Source: a virus | Strand: one strand, 5' to 3' | Length of the DNA: 40,852 nucleotides | Virus record (IMG/VR): IMGVR_UViG_3300000313_000007 | Location: 1-40,852 of that record | Part shown: positions 13,634-21,109 of the stretch, piece by piece | Layout of the letters: the number at the start of each line of letters is the position of its first letter | How positions within the stretch are numbered: position 1 is the first letter of the stretch | The notes under the pieces: model-generated | Database searches by the model: none | What the model saw: only the letters and a program-made list of their open reading frames with translations | Told to the model about the DNA's origin: nothing | Translations under genes and position numbers: made by a program

Positions 13634-13747
13634 ACATAAACAGAGCAATGATTGTACCTCACACAATGATTGCTTTGGCAATCACCTCCTGAAAAGGAAA
13701 GTGAAAGCCGTCCGGGTTTGTGAGGAAGCCGGGCGGCTTTTATTTTT
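13611..13747 (+). ncRNA. Kissing-loop leader with intrinsic terminator, module 2
   Basis: H1: GCAATGATTGT (13645-13655)/ACAATGATTGC (13663-13673) with one G-G mismatch, loop ACCTCAC. Middle: TCCT-GAAA-AGGA (13687-13698). H2: twelve pairs (13704-13715 with 13729-13740, one G-U), loop 13716-13728, running into TTTTATTTTT. CCTCAC of the H1 loop (13657-13662) is complementary to GTGAGG in the H2 loop (13720-13725). CCTCCT at 13685-13690 could also pair with the SD AGGAG at 13748. Same plan as the module 1 leader; the terminator precedes the whole replication operon, so readthrough must be controlled. Confidence 0.72.
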
Positions 13748-13753
13748 AGGAGA

Positions 13754-13951
13754 ATGAAAATAAATATGACGTTTTACGAATCAAGACAAACCGAAATCGA
13801 CAGAACAGCAGCATCAGTAAGCGAATCATTCCGGGACCTACCGCGGACAGAGGGTGTTGTTATGTGCATTGCGACTACATCGGCTTTCCTACAAGCAGAA
13901 ACAAACAAACTGCTTGATATGTCGGTAGCAGATGCGGAATGCATGTTATGA
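13754..13951 (+). CDS. Small early protein, unknown
   Basis: 65 residues; SD AGGAG just upstream with ATG 13754. Mostly helical and acidic (SESFRDLPRTEGVVMCIATT, then FLQAETNKLLDMSVADAECML). First gene of the replication operon. No family recognised. Confidence 0.6.
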   Translation: MKINMTFYESRQTEIDRTAASVSESFRDLPRTEGVVMCIATTSAFLQAETNKLLDMSVADAECML

Positions 13952-13958
13952 ACTGAGT

Positions 13959-14333
13959 ATGACTGAACGCGTAGAGGTACAAAAAATATATATAAAAAAT
14001 AAAGAGTACTGGCTTGCACAGGATTTTACTTTGATACCTGTAAACCACTGTGTCAGATGTAAAAAGCCCTTTTCAGCGCATACAGAAGAGGCGGTTAATT
14101 ATCAGGGCTTCGGGGTCAGCTTTGCCCGGGGTGCATACTCAGGATTATGTCCTGATTGTATTAAATGGTACAGAAAGCAAAAAGAGCAGATGCCGGAGCC
14201 ACATCATAAAGTAAAATCACGGATTCTTGATTATGGTGATCATATTGTTCTGGCGACAGAAAGTTTCAGCATATGGCCGGATGGAGTACAGATACAAGGT
14301 GAAACAGAATACCGGGTATATAAAAAGGGGTAA
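13959..14333 (+). CDS. Early zinc-binding protein, unknown
   Basis: 124 residues from ATG 13959; an in-frame ATG at 13932 would add nine residues and overlap the previous gene. Both have weak ribosome sites. CVRCKKPFSAH followed about 30 residues later by GLCPDCIKWY gives a CxxC-CxxC zinc site. The C-terminal part is beta-rich. Ends 3 nt before the ATPase gene. Confidence 0.65.
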   Translation: MTERVEVQKIYIKNKEYWLAQDFTLIPVNHCVRCKKPFSAHTEEAVNYQGFGVSFARGAYSGLCPDCIKWYRKQKEQMPEPHHKVKSRILDYGDHIVLATESFSIWPDGVQIQGETEYRVYKKG

Positions 14334-14336
14334 ACG

Positions 14337-14991
14337 ATGGCAGTAATCGTAATGGTATACGGAAAGAGCGGCAGCGGAAAGTCAACATCACTCCGTAATT
14401 TCAAAAAGGGTGAAATCAGCGTAATCAATGTTAGTAAAAAGCCCTTCCCGTTCCATGCTGAATTTACGTCACTTGCAACAGACAGTTATGAACAGATACG
14501 GCAAGCAGGTAAGTACAACAGCATCACCAAGTATCTGTATTGACGATGCTACGTACTTACTCGTTGACGAGTTCATGCGGACCGCAAAAATGACGGGCTA
14601 TCAGAAATTCACCGACATGGCTCTGAACTTTTTCAATCTTGTGCGCTTTTGTAACGATGAGCTCGACAGCAGCAGAATTGTTTATTTTCTCGGTCACTCA
14701 GACACAGACAGCAACGGTGATGAACATTTTAAAACTATCGGGCAGCTGCTTGACGAGAAAGTAACGCTCGAAGGGCTTTTTACGGTTGTACTAAAAACCG
14801 TTGTACAGGATGGACATTATTTCTTCGCGACACAGACGAACGGACAGGACACCGTAAAAAGCCCTATAGATATGTTTCAGAAGCAGCTTATACCGAATGA
14901 CTTGAAAGCGGTCGACGACACTATACGCGGATTCTGGAACATACCAAGAACACACACAGGCACTAATATGCCGAAATTCGGCACTAAATAA
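14337..14991 (+). pseudogene. Sak4-like phage recombination ATPase, frameshifted
   Basis: Frame 1 (14337-14543) begins MAVIVMVYGKSGSGKSTSLR, a Walker A motif, and runs to SYEQIRQAGKYN before a TGA. The +1 frame picks up at about 14500-14530 with SICIDDATYLLVDEF (Walker B), then FLGHSDTDSNGD, TIGQLLDEKVTLEGLFTVVL and TQTNGQDTVKSPIDMFQ, ending at 14991. Together they match the single-frame AAA ATPases of the Sak4/NTP-binding phage family that work with single-strand annealing and DUF669 proteins; DUF669 is the next gene. No slippery heptamer is obvious. Options are an inactivating 1-base insertion, a sequencing error, or recoding. Confidence 0.75.
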
Positions 14992-15008
14992 ACAGGAGAT
15001 AAAACACT

Positions 15009-15710
15009 ATGGGATTTTGGGCAAACTACAAACCGGAAGATTACGACACAGTATTTGACTGCAGTGACGGAGACCATACACTTACAATCGTGAAGGTCGA
15101 ACCGAAGCAGAGCAAGAACAATAACGACATGATCGAAGTATCGTTCAAGGTCGACAACATCGGCGTGTATTATGTCGAGCGGTACACTGACAACGAATAC
15201 TTCAACAAAATAATAACAAGGTTCTTCGACGCGTTCGGTATTCCGCGCGGAAACTTCACGTTTAAGAGCTGGTTCGGTAAACAGGCTCAGGGGCACTTCA
15301 TCCACAAGGAAGAAACATATACCGGTAAAGACGGACAGCAGAAGACAATTAACAAAGCACGTCTGCAGTACCTTGCTGTACCGGACAAAGAATCTAACGG
15401 CTACGAGTCGTATCAAAGTGCGGCAGAGGACGCACCGTCTGAACCAACGGCACAGGAAACAGCCGGCGCTTCTGCAGCGTTCGACAAAAAGACTGCTAAA
15501 CCGTCACCTATGACAAAAGAAACGGCCGATGAACTTAATAAAATGTTCGAAAGCGGACAGTTCACGCAGGAAGAAGCAATCGCCTATTACGCTCTGTACC
15601 ATAACGGGGAAGTTGCCGCGGATGCACTGCTCTGGAAAGTTCGTAAGGAATACACAACACGGCTTAACAAAAATAATGACAAGGCGCAGAACGAGATGCC
15701 TATTTTCTAG
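15009..15710 (+). CDS. DUF669-like phage ssDNA-binding/recombination partner
   Basis: 233 residues; SD AGGAG. The opening MGFWANYKPEDYDTVFDCSD and the folded part to about residue 125 match DUF669 phage proteins encoded beside Sak4-like ATPases. A low-complexity Ala/Ser/Pro linker follows, then a helical part, and the chain ends in NEMPIF, recalling the acidic PF tip of SSB proteins that docks replication partners. Likely binds single-stranded DNA during phage recombination and replication. Function by family and context. Confidence 0.72.
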   Translation: MGFWANYKPEDYDTVFDCSDGDHTLTIVKVEPKQSKNNNDMIEVSFKVDNIGVYYVERYTDNEYFNKIITRFFDAFGIPRGNFTFKSWFGKQAQGHFIHKEETYTGKDGQQKTINKARLQYLAVPDKESNGYESYQSAAEDAPSEPTAQETAGASAAFDKKTAKPSPMTKETADELNKMFESGQFTQEEAIAYYALYHNGEVAADALLWKVRKEYTTRLNKNNDKAQNEMPIF

Positions 15711-15721
15711 GAGCGGTAAAA

Positions 15722-16180
15722 ATGAAATGCGAGGTTACATTAAAATACGTCAACATTACGGACATAATGCGCGGAATACTCGGCTTCAAAATAGCAGACC
15801 AGAGCGACGCCGTAAAAATAAGCGTATCCAATGTAATCCGCAATTGTATAAAACGCTACGGCGGTATGGTACGTATTACAGTCCAGCCGCCGTATAAGAT
15901 GCGCAGTACCGGGCCTTACAGCCAGAACCATCATTTAAACGGACACATTATAGATATCTGCAACGCAACAGGGAACAGCTACGAAGATGTAAAGACGGCA
16001 ATAAAAATGTTTGCTGTCGAAAACATGGGGTATCCGTATGAAATGATCCTGGGGAAAATAATTCCTAAGCACGAAAGGGACTGCAATACCGAAGAATGCT
16101 CAAAACTGATAGAAGCTGCACACATTATAGCTGCAGAGAACGGAATAGCACTGACAGAGGCGTGGAATGCTAACAGGTGA
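15722..16180 (+). CDS. NinB-like recombination protein
   Basis: 152 residues; SD GGAGCG. The segment TGPYSQNHHLNGHIIDICNA followed by GNSYEDVKTAIKMFAV and GYPYEMILGKIIPKHERD matches the conserved core of NinB-type proteins, which bind single-stranded DNA and help recombination in lambdoid phages. A C-terminal helix LIEAAHIIAAENGIALTEAW is also typical. Overlaps the next gene by 14 nt. Confidence 0.75.
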   Translation: MKCEVTLKYVNITDIMRGILGFKIADQSDAVKISVSNVIRNCIKRYGGMVRITVQPPYKMRSTGPYSQNHHLNGHIIDICNATGNSYEDVKTAIKMFAVENMGYPYEMILGKIIPKHERDCNTEECSKLIEAAHIIAAENGIALTEAWNANR

Positions 16181-16457
16181 ACAGAGAATTAAGAAACTGA
16201 ACGAACAGCGATGGTTATGCGCATACTGCGGCCGGCCACTTGACGTTATGACAGCGCAGTCGGCGCACAAAATCGCAGACACGAAGAGTAACCGCAGGAA
16301 GTACGGTAACGACATTGTGGACGCATATGAGAACATTGCAATGACGCACGCAGGAAAATGCAACGATGGAATGAATATCGGCTTCAACCCCGGCAAATGT
16401 ACGCAGCTTATTAACCGGATACGAGAACATGACACACACCGCGGAGTATCAAAATGA
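16167..16457 (+). CDS. Small HNH-like endonuclease (early)
   Basis: 96 residues. CAYCGRPL near 19-26, then SAHKIADTKSN and YENIAMTHAGKCNDG resemble the Cys-pair, His and Asn elements of HNH nucleases; a further NPGKC could complete the metal site. Short and without a full canonical HNH string, so activity is uncertain. Sits among recombination genes, where NinG-like nucleases are common. Confidence 0.6.
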   Translation: MLTGEQRIKKLNEQRWLCAYCGRPLDVMTAQSAHKIADTKSNRRKYGNDIVDAYENIAMTHAGKCNDGMNIGFNPGKCTQLINRIREHDTHRGVSK

Positions 16458-17236
16458 ATGAACAGGCTGAATCTTTTATTATGTACGCATCTTTTTATAC
16501 AGCGATGGAAAGTCTTCATGGCGAACAGTTTGAAAAGGTAATGCGTACAATCAATGATTATGCATTCTACGGAACAATTCCGGTTAATATGGATGTCACA
16601 ACAAAAATGATTTTCACGCTTGTAAAACCGCAGATTGACGCAAACAGCAAACGGAGAAACAACGGCAGCAAAGGCGGAGCACCGGCAGGAAACAGCAATG
16701 CAGGTAAAAAACAACCGGAGCTTGATTTATCCAACACGGAAGCACAATCACAGTTTGAACCAGAAACAACCGACGGTTATACAGAAAACAACCAACGGTT
16801 AAATGAAAAACAACCTAATGTAAATGTTAATGTGAATGGAAATGTGAATGACAATGCGAATACGGATAGCGCGCAGGCGCGCACGGATGCAGAGCATCCT
16901 ACCCCGCCCGGCCCTTCAGCTGAGGCCTCTTCTTCGAAACGGTTTATAAAGCCAACACTTCAGCAGGTAAAAGACTACTGCCTCTCCCGAAATAACTGTG
17001 TTGATCCGCAGGCATGGTTAGACCATTACGAAAGCAACGGCTGGAAGATCGGCGCTCATTCGCCTATGAAGGACTGGCAGGCGGCTGTCAGAACATGGGA
17101 GCACAACAACTACTCACTGCCTAAGAGTTTACCAAAGTTTCAGGGCATGGACGGAGACAGGCAGCAGAACGGTAAGGCGGGCGAAATAATGCAGAACATC
17201 ATGAACAGAAGCGCAGGAGGATTACAGCAATTATGA
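16454..17236 (+). CDS. Phage replisome organiser, DUF6291-like N-terminus
   Basis: 260 residues. N-terminal domain FYTAMESLHGEQFEKVMRTI..YAFYG then TLVKPQIDANSKRRNNGSKG is the DUF6291 signature. A long polar linker with a VNVNVNGNVN run lies at about 115-165. The C-terminal part (TLQQVKDYCLSRNNCVDPQA, WLDHYESNGWKI, DWQAAVRTWEHNNY) matches phage replication-initiation proteins. It probably recruits the helicase loader encoded next (overlap 4 nt). The Asn/Val repeat in the linker is a simple-sequence hot spot. Confidence 0.78.
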   Translation: MNEQAESFIMYASFYTAMESLHGEQFEKVMRTINDYAFYGTIPVNMDVTTKMIFTLVKPQIDANSKRRNNGSKGGAPAGNSNAGKKQPELDLSNTEAQSQFEPETTDGYTENNQRLNEKQPNVNVNVNGNVNDNANTDSAQARTDAEHPTPPGPSAEASSSKRFIKPTLQQVKDYCLSRNNCVDPQAWLDHYESNGWKIGAHSPMKDWQAAVRTWEHNNYSLPKSLPKFQGMDGDRQQNGKAGEIMQNIMNRSAGGLQQL

Positions 17237-17961
17237 TTGACAAGACACCAGTTCATAAACTTTCGGACTCTTTGCCCGACTTCACCGCAATAATAAAAGA
17301 CCTTGAGGATAATCCCGAAAAGGCACGGGATGCAGAACGCAAAGCCGCTGAAGGTATGGCCGCGCTTCACGCAGTCACGGCGGAAGGAACGTACAAAAAA
17401 ATCGTTCCTGATAAATACAAGAACATCGGCAGGAAGCTTAACACAGCAGGAAGTAAAGCACGGCAGCAGTTCTACGCGCAGGCGGTTCATGCATGGGAGC
17501 AAATGAAAGCGGGAAATACAGTCACGCTTATTCTTCTCGGTGATTCAGGAATTGGCAAGAGTTTTTTTTCATGCTGGTTGATACACGAAGCACTGCTGAC
17601 GCCGAAAACAATTACAGGCGATATACCGGCGTATTGGTCCTGTGACTATGTTACCGGTTCTGCACTTTCTGCACGGTACAAGAACGCTGACGGATACGGA
17701 GCACATGAATCACGTGAACACATAGCGCATGAATACACGCTTGCGGATATTCTTGTCGTTGACGAAATCGGACGATATGAAAGCAAGTATGAGCAGCAGG
17801 CCGTATTCGACATTGCAGATCAGCGGCAGAAAAGCATGGTTATCATAAGCCAAAAGAAAGGCGTCGAGTTTGCAAACTACGTCGGAACTGCTGTTATGGA
17901 CAGGCTTAATCCGACTGCGCTGTTTATTGACACAGACGGAATGGAGAGCTGGCGCGTATGA
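17233..17961 (+). CDS. DnaC-like helicase loader ATPase
   Basis: 242 residues. Walker A in LLGDSGIGKSFFSCWL near 102-117, Walker B in ILVVDEIGRYESKYEQQAVF near 175-194, sensor-1-like SMVIISQKK, and MDRLNP near the end: the AAA+ pattern of DnaC/DnaI/IstB. Loads the host replicative helicase at the phage origin together with the protein encoded upstream. 4-nt overlaps on both sides. Confidence 0.9.
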   Translation: MIDKTPVHKLSDSLPDFTAIIKDLEDNPEKARDAERKAAEGMAALHAVTAEGTYKKIVPDKYKNIGRKLNTAGSKARQQFYAQAVHAWEQMKAGNTVTLILLGDSGIGKSFFSCWLIHEALLTPKTITGDIPAYWSCDYVTGSALSARYKNADGYGAHESREHIAHEYTLADILVVDEIGRYESKYEQQAVFDIADQRQKSMVIISQKKGVEFANYVGTAVMDRLNPTALFIDTDGMESWRV

Positions 17962-18443
17962 AACTGAATAAAGGCGACGGCCAGCAGCTGTTTTCATTCA
18001 TGCATCCAGCCCCTGATAAAATACCTGTATACATCGACAATCCGGAAACAGACAATGATAAACTGCAGAACCTGCAGTACGATTACTATCACGGGAAGAA
18101 AGAGGCTCTCGGCTTTATGTATCTGACGTTCCGGCGTATCGCGTTGAAAATGATAATTGCCGAACGGAATAAGAAAAAATTCTTCATGGATAAACTAACC
18201 ATGCAGGACAAGGCCGAAGATGCAGCTCTTCTTGTTATAGAACAGTACACCGGTAATGAGCTTGTAATAACAAAATCATTTACTGCATATCTGTATTTAC
18301 AGGTGCGGAAAGTACTGTATTCACAGACAGCCGGCGAGAAGTTTGAACGCTGGTGTATAGAACGCCGGATAAACTTATTTACACTGGATGACGGGGCACG
18401 GGAACGTGTCAAAGCAAAATTTGAAAAGGAGATAAAGAAATGA
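17958..18443 (+). CDS. Unknown early protein with sigma-region-2-like core
   Basis: 161 residues. The central part EALGFMYLTFRRIALKMIIA, KAEDAALLVIEQYTG and KSFTAYLYLQVRKVLYSQ follows the pattern of sigma-70 region 2 (helix, acidic EDA step, then SFxAYLYxxxRxxL). There is no recognisable region 4. A region-2-only sigma-like protein, comparable in principle to T4 gp55, would read promoters consisting of just a -10 element, and the late genes here carry such elements. The resemblance is by eye and short; it may be an ordinary helical phage protein. Overlaps both neighbours by 4 nt. Confidence 0.5.
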   Translation: MKLNKGDGQQLFSFMHPAPDKIPVYIDNPETDNDKLQNLQYDYYHGKKEALGFMYLTFRRIALKMIIAERNKKKFFMDKLTMQDKAEDAALLVIEQYTGNELVITKSFTAYLYLQVRKVLYSQTAGEKFERWCIERRINLFTLDDGARERVKAKFEKEIKK

Positions 18444-18829
18444 ACTTAGAAGAAAAACAGGACGAGGCATATAAAAAAGCAATCCTTGCCTATCTTAACA
18501 ACCGTGTAAAAACTGACGAGTATCTGCTCGCCGCGTGTAAAAAAGAAAATAAAACACTCGACGGGGTTATCGCCTATATAAAACAGGAAGCACAAAAACA
18601 GGCTAAATACGGCGTAGCGTGTATTCCTGACAATGACGTGTATGACTGGGCGGTACATTATATTCTTGAAGACAGCCTGGACTTTGAAAAACAGGAATCC
18701 GCAGAAAAAAAAGAAAACAGTCCTGAACAAGAACAGAAAGCCGGCAAATCTGATAAAACAAACACACCGGCGGAATCTGCAAAAAAACATAAAGACGATA
18801 CAATCTGCGGGCAGCTGGATTTATTTTGA
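18440..18829 (+). CDS. PcfK-like protein
   Basis: 129 residues. AYLNNRVKTDEYLLAACKKE, then TLDGVIAYIKQEAQKQAKYG and NDVYDWAVHYILED form the PcfK-like domain; a charged linker leads to a conserved-looking C-terminal GQLDLF. PcfK and PcfJ are adjacent genes in many conjugative elements and phages. Their function is not established. Followed directly by pcfJ-like. Confidence 0.82.
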   Translation: MNLEEKQDEAYKKAILAYLNNRVKTDEYLLAACKKENKTLDGVIAYIKQEAQKQAKYGVACIPDNDVYDWAVHYILEDSLDFEKQESAEKKENSPEQEQKAGKSDKTNTPAESAKKHKDDTICGQLDLF

Positions 18830-18846
18830 GGTTTGAGGAAAGAAAA

Positions 18847-20211
18847 ATGACACAAAATGAATTTGCAGACTTCATAAATAAAAATATGGATGTACTTCCG
18901 GAAAAAAATAATCAAAGCCTTGATGAAATACTGTACTGGAATTATAAAAAATGCAGTTTCAGAAAGCGACAGGAATATTCACTAATTGACAGAGCTCCCG
19001 ACGGAAGTTTATTTGAAAGAATATTCAGCTGCATTGAATACAAACGCGAAGGTTTCAAGTGGCAGGAAATAATGGCGATAAGTGAAAAGTACGGCACGTT
19101 TTCGAGGAATTGTTTTTATACGTCGTATGGCCTGCAAAGCGGCGTACATGTATATGGGTTCCGTGGGGAAGAATATAAAGGAAACTGCGTGGAAGGATAT
19201 GTAGATCCGATTGCATATCAAGACTTTATGGAAGAATCAGATATTGAACCGGAGAAAGTATACAGTACTGATTTGTTTACGATAAATGATATGATAGGTC
19301 TTGATAATTCACTGAAATATTGTGCCTGGCATAATAATTTTAATATTCGTGCAAGTGCATATATAAGGATATACCGTCTTTATCCTATTGCAGAAATGCT
19401 CATGAAACTCAACCTCACAAAGATGATTACAGAAAAAGCACTTAAGGTTATCACGGGAAACAAAAAACTTCAAAAATGGATCTACCACAACGCAGGAAAA
19501 TTAAAGTACACAGCTTTTAACACAGCATACAATGCGTTCAAGAAAAATGCGGATCCGGCGGAATATAAAGAATTACTCCGCTCACGGTCGAAACTCGGCA
19601 GGTCTCTGTCGTTCACGGATAAAAAGCTGTATAAGCAAGTACTCAAATATACAACTCGCGAAGCTATGTACGAATATATTACTAAAAAGAATGTAAATGC
19701 ATCTTCGTACTGCGATTACCTCAAAGCGGCAGACTGGTTGAAGCTCGATTTTTCCGACACGAAGATTTTGTTCCCGCGCTGTTTCAGAAAACTACATGAC
19801 AATTATACAAAGCAGTACGCTGCACATAAGAACGCGGAGCTTGACGGGAAAATGTCGGCGGTTGCTCAAAGGTATAACTTTCTGGAATGGACTGACGGAA
19901 CTTATAAAACAGTTTGTGCAAAGACAAAACAGGAATTAATAACAGAGGGGAGCACACTGGCGCATTGTGTAGGCAGGATGGATTATGACAGACGGCAGGC
20001 TGACGGGATAAGTATAATCTGCTTCCTGCGCAGGTGTGATAAAACAGATGTCCCGTATGTAACGGTAGAAGTCGGGTTATCAGGTACGCTGGAAGTACGC
20101 CAATGTTACGGATATCAAGACAGCGTTGTACATGATGTAGACGACTTTGTGAAACGGTGGATGAAACACGCACGTGCGGCGTTTACGAAAGTAAAAAGAC
20201 AAGCTGCATAA
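18847..20211 (+). CDS. PcfJ-like protein
   Basis: 454 residues from ATG 18847, chosen because GAGGA lies eight bases upstream; a TTG at 18826 is also in frame. The C-terminal PcfJ domain is clear: ELITEGSTLAHCVGRMDYDR, then YVTVEVGLSGTLEVRQCYGY and VVHDVDDFVKRW. The N-terminal 330 residues are helical and Lys/Tyr rich. The invariant HCVG could be catalytic. Pairs with the PcfK-like gene; role in replication or transfer is unproven. Confidence 0.82.
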   Translation: MTQNEFADFINKNMDVLPEKNNQSLDEILYWNYKKCSFRKRQEYSLIDRAPDGSLFERIFSCIEYKREGFKWQEIMAISEKYGTFSRNCFYTSYGLQSGVHVYGFRGEEYKGNCVEGYVDPIAYQDFMEESDIEPEKVYSTDLFTINDMIGLDNSLKYCAWHNNFNIRASAYIRIYRLYPIAEMLMKLNLTKMITEKALKVITGNKKLQKWIYHNAGKLKYTAFNTAYNAFKKNADPAEYKELLRSRSKLGRSLSFTDKKLYKQVLKYTTREAMYEYITKKNVNASSYCDYLKAADWLKLDFSDTKILFPRCFRKLHDNYTKQYAAHKNAELDGKMSAVAQRYNFLEWTDGTYKTVCAKTKQELITEGSTLAHCVGRMDYDRRQADGISIICFLRRCDKTDVPYVTVEVGLSGTLEVRQCYGYQDSVVHDVDDFVKRWMKHARAAFTKVKRQAA

Positions 20212-20237
20212 ATTTAATACTATTTCGGGAGTTTGAA

Positions 20238-20414
20238 ATGAACTTAAAAAATGAATATTTTAACTGCCATTCTGTAATTCACCTGCCGTCATCATGTAAA
20301 CAGTGTGTACATAATCCGCTATGCAAGCATCCGAGAGATTGCCACATATTAGAACAAAATTTAGAACAAAATATAAGAGAAGAAAAAGCAAATGAACAAA
20401 CAAAGAAAGATTGA
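20238..20414 (+). CDS. Small Cys-rich protein
   Basis: 58 residues from ATG 20238 with GGGAG upstream; a longer frame starting inside the previous gene has no ribosome site. SSCKQCVHNPLCKHPRDCH holds four Cys and two His, a likely metal site. The rest is a charged coil. The next small gene overlaps its end. Confidence 0.6.
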   Translation: MNLKNEYFNCHSVIHLPSSCKQCVHNPLCKHPRDCHILEQNLEQNIREEKANEQTKKD

Positions 20415-20496
20415 AATAATTTTATTTATCATTGCAGCAGTATTTAATATTGCACTGCTCATTTATAATATTTCACTTATTCACAAGGGGGTATAA
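20392..20496 (+). CDS. Tiny single-pass membrane protein
   Basis: 34 residues: short basic head MNKQRKIE followed by one hydrophobic segment (IILFIIAAVFNIALLIYNI) and a short tail. It overlaps the previous gene by 23 nt and ends two bases before the next start; GAGAAGAAA provides a weak SD. Could be a small lysis or exclusion peptide; unproven. Confidence 0.5.
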   Translation: MNKQRKIEIILFIIAAVFNIALLIYNISLIHKGV

Positions 20497-20498
20497 GG

Positions 20499-20738
20499 AT
20501 GTATGAATATTTTTTCTTACTTGGCGTTCAATATGGCATGACTGTAAAAACTTCAGAGGACAATATAAAACAAGGAGCGGAACTTTTAACGATAGTGTTG
20601 AACGGGTATCTTACAGCCAGTAAACAGGCAGATAAAAAACTTACGTTTGAAGAATATCTTACACTTGTAGACATATATACCAGACATTGTGAAAAATCAC
20701 AAGAGAAAGCATCTATGGCAGATAAAAAAAAGAGGTAA
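20499..20738 (+). CDS. Small early protein, unknown
   Basis: 79 residues. Helical; LGVQYGMTVKTSEDNIKQGA and KKLTFEEYLTLVDIYTRHCE. GGGGG precedes by some ten bases. Likely co-translated with the small membrane protein. Not recognised. Confidence 0.6.
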   Translation: MYEYFFLLGVQYGMTVKTSEDNIKQGAELLTIVLNGYLTASKQADKKLTFEEYLTLVDIYTRHCEKSQEKASMADKKKR

Positions 20739-20742
20739 TAAA

Positions 20743-21045
20743 ATGAATTACAATAAAACAACAATGGATGATGTATCATCATATACTTTTAACAAAAACT
20801 CAAATATTGAATATAAGAAAATAAAAACAGGTATTCATATATCTGAATGCTGCGGCAGAAGCAGGGATATTGTAACGTGTCCATTCTGCGGAGAAAAAAT
20901 AACCTTGTACACATGGCGCTGCGGCGGCGGAAAACGGTGTGAATGCTGCGGAGCAATGATATTAGGCTGTGACGGCTACAGAATTATTGATAGAACAAAA
21001 AGGAAGAAAATCAAAACATCTTCTGTACCACTTTATTTATTGTAA
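20743..21045 (+). CDS. Zinc-ribbon protein, last early gene
   Basis: 100 residues from ATG 20743, chosen for the GAGG site just upstream. Nine Cys: SECCGRSRDIVTCPFCGEKI and RCGGGKRCECCGAMILGC make one or two zinc ribbons. Directly followed by the terminator at 21053, so it closes the early operon. May bind DNA or RNA. Confidence 0.68.
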   Translation: MNYNKTTMDDVSSYTFNKNSNIEYKKIKTGIHISECCGRSRDIVTCPFCGEKITLYTWRCGGGKRCECCGAMILGCDGYRIIDRTKRKKIKTSSVPLYLL

Positions 21046-21052
21046 TGCAGAC

Positions 21053-21075
21053 GCGGCAGAAATGCCGCTTTTTTT
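21053..21075 (+). terminator. Strong intrinsic terminator ending the early operon
   Basis: GCGGCA-GAAA-TGCCGC followed by seven Ts: six perfect pairs closed by a GNRA tetraloop. It separates early from late genes; a TGACTATA promoter follows ten bases later. Confidence 0.92.
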
Positions 21076-21084
21076 GTGCCCGAA

Positions 21085-21092
21085 TGACTATA
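21085..21092 (+). promoter_or_regulatory. TGACTATA promoter of the lysis/late region (with leader)
   Basis: AATGACTATAAA directly after the terminator. Using the spacing seen elsewhere, transcription would start at about 21098, giving a 12-nt leader that carries the SD AAGAGGA before ATG 21110. Because the element is here not adjacent to a start codon, it behaves as a promoter. Confidence 0.7.
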
Positions 21093-21109
21093 AACACAAG
21101 AGGACACAG

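Noticed and set aside
14337-14991. Two independent overlapping genes
   Set aside because: Walker A lies only in the first frame and Walker B only in the second; neither half is a full protein of the family.
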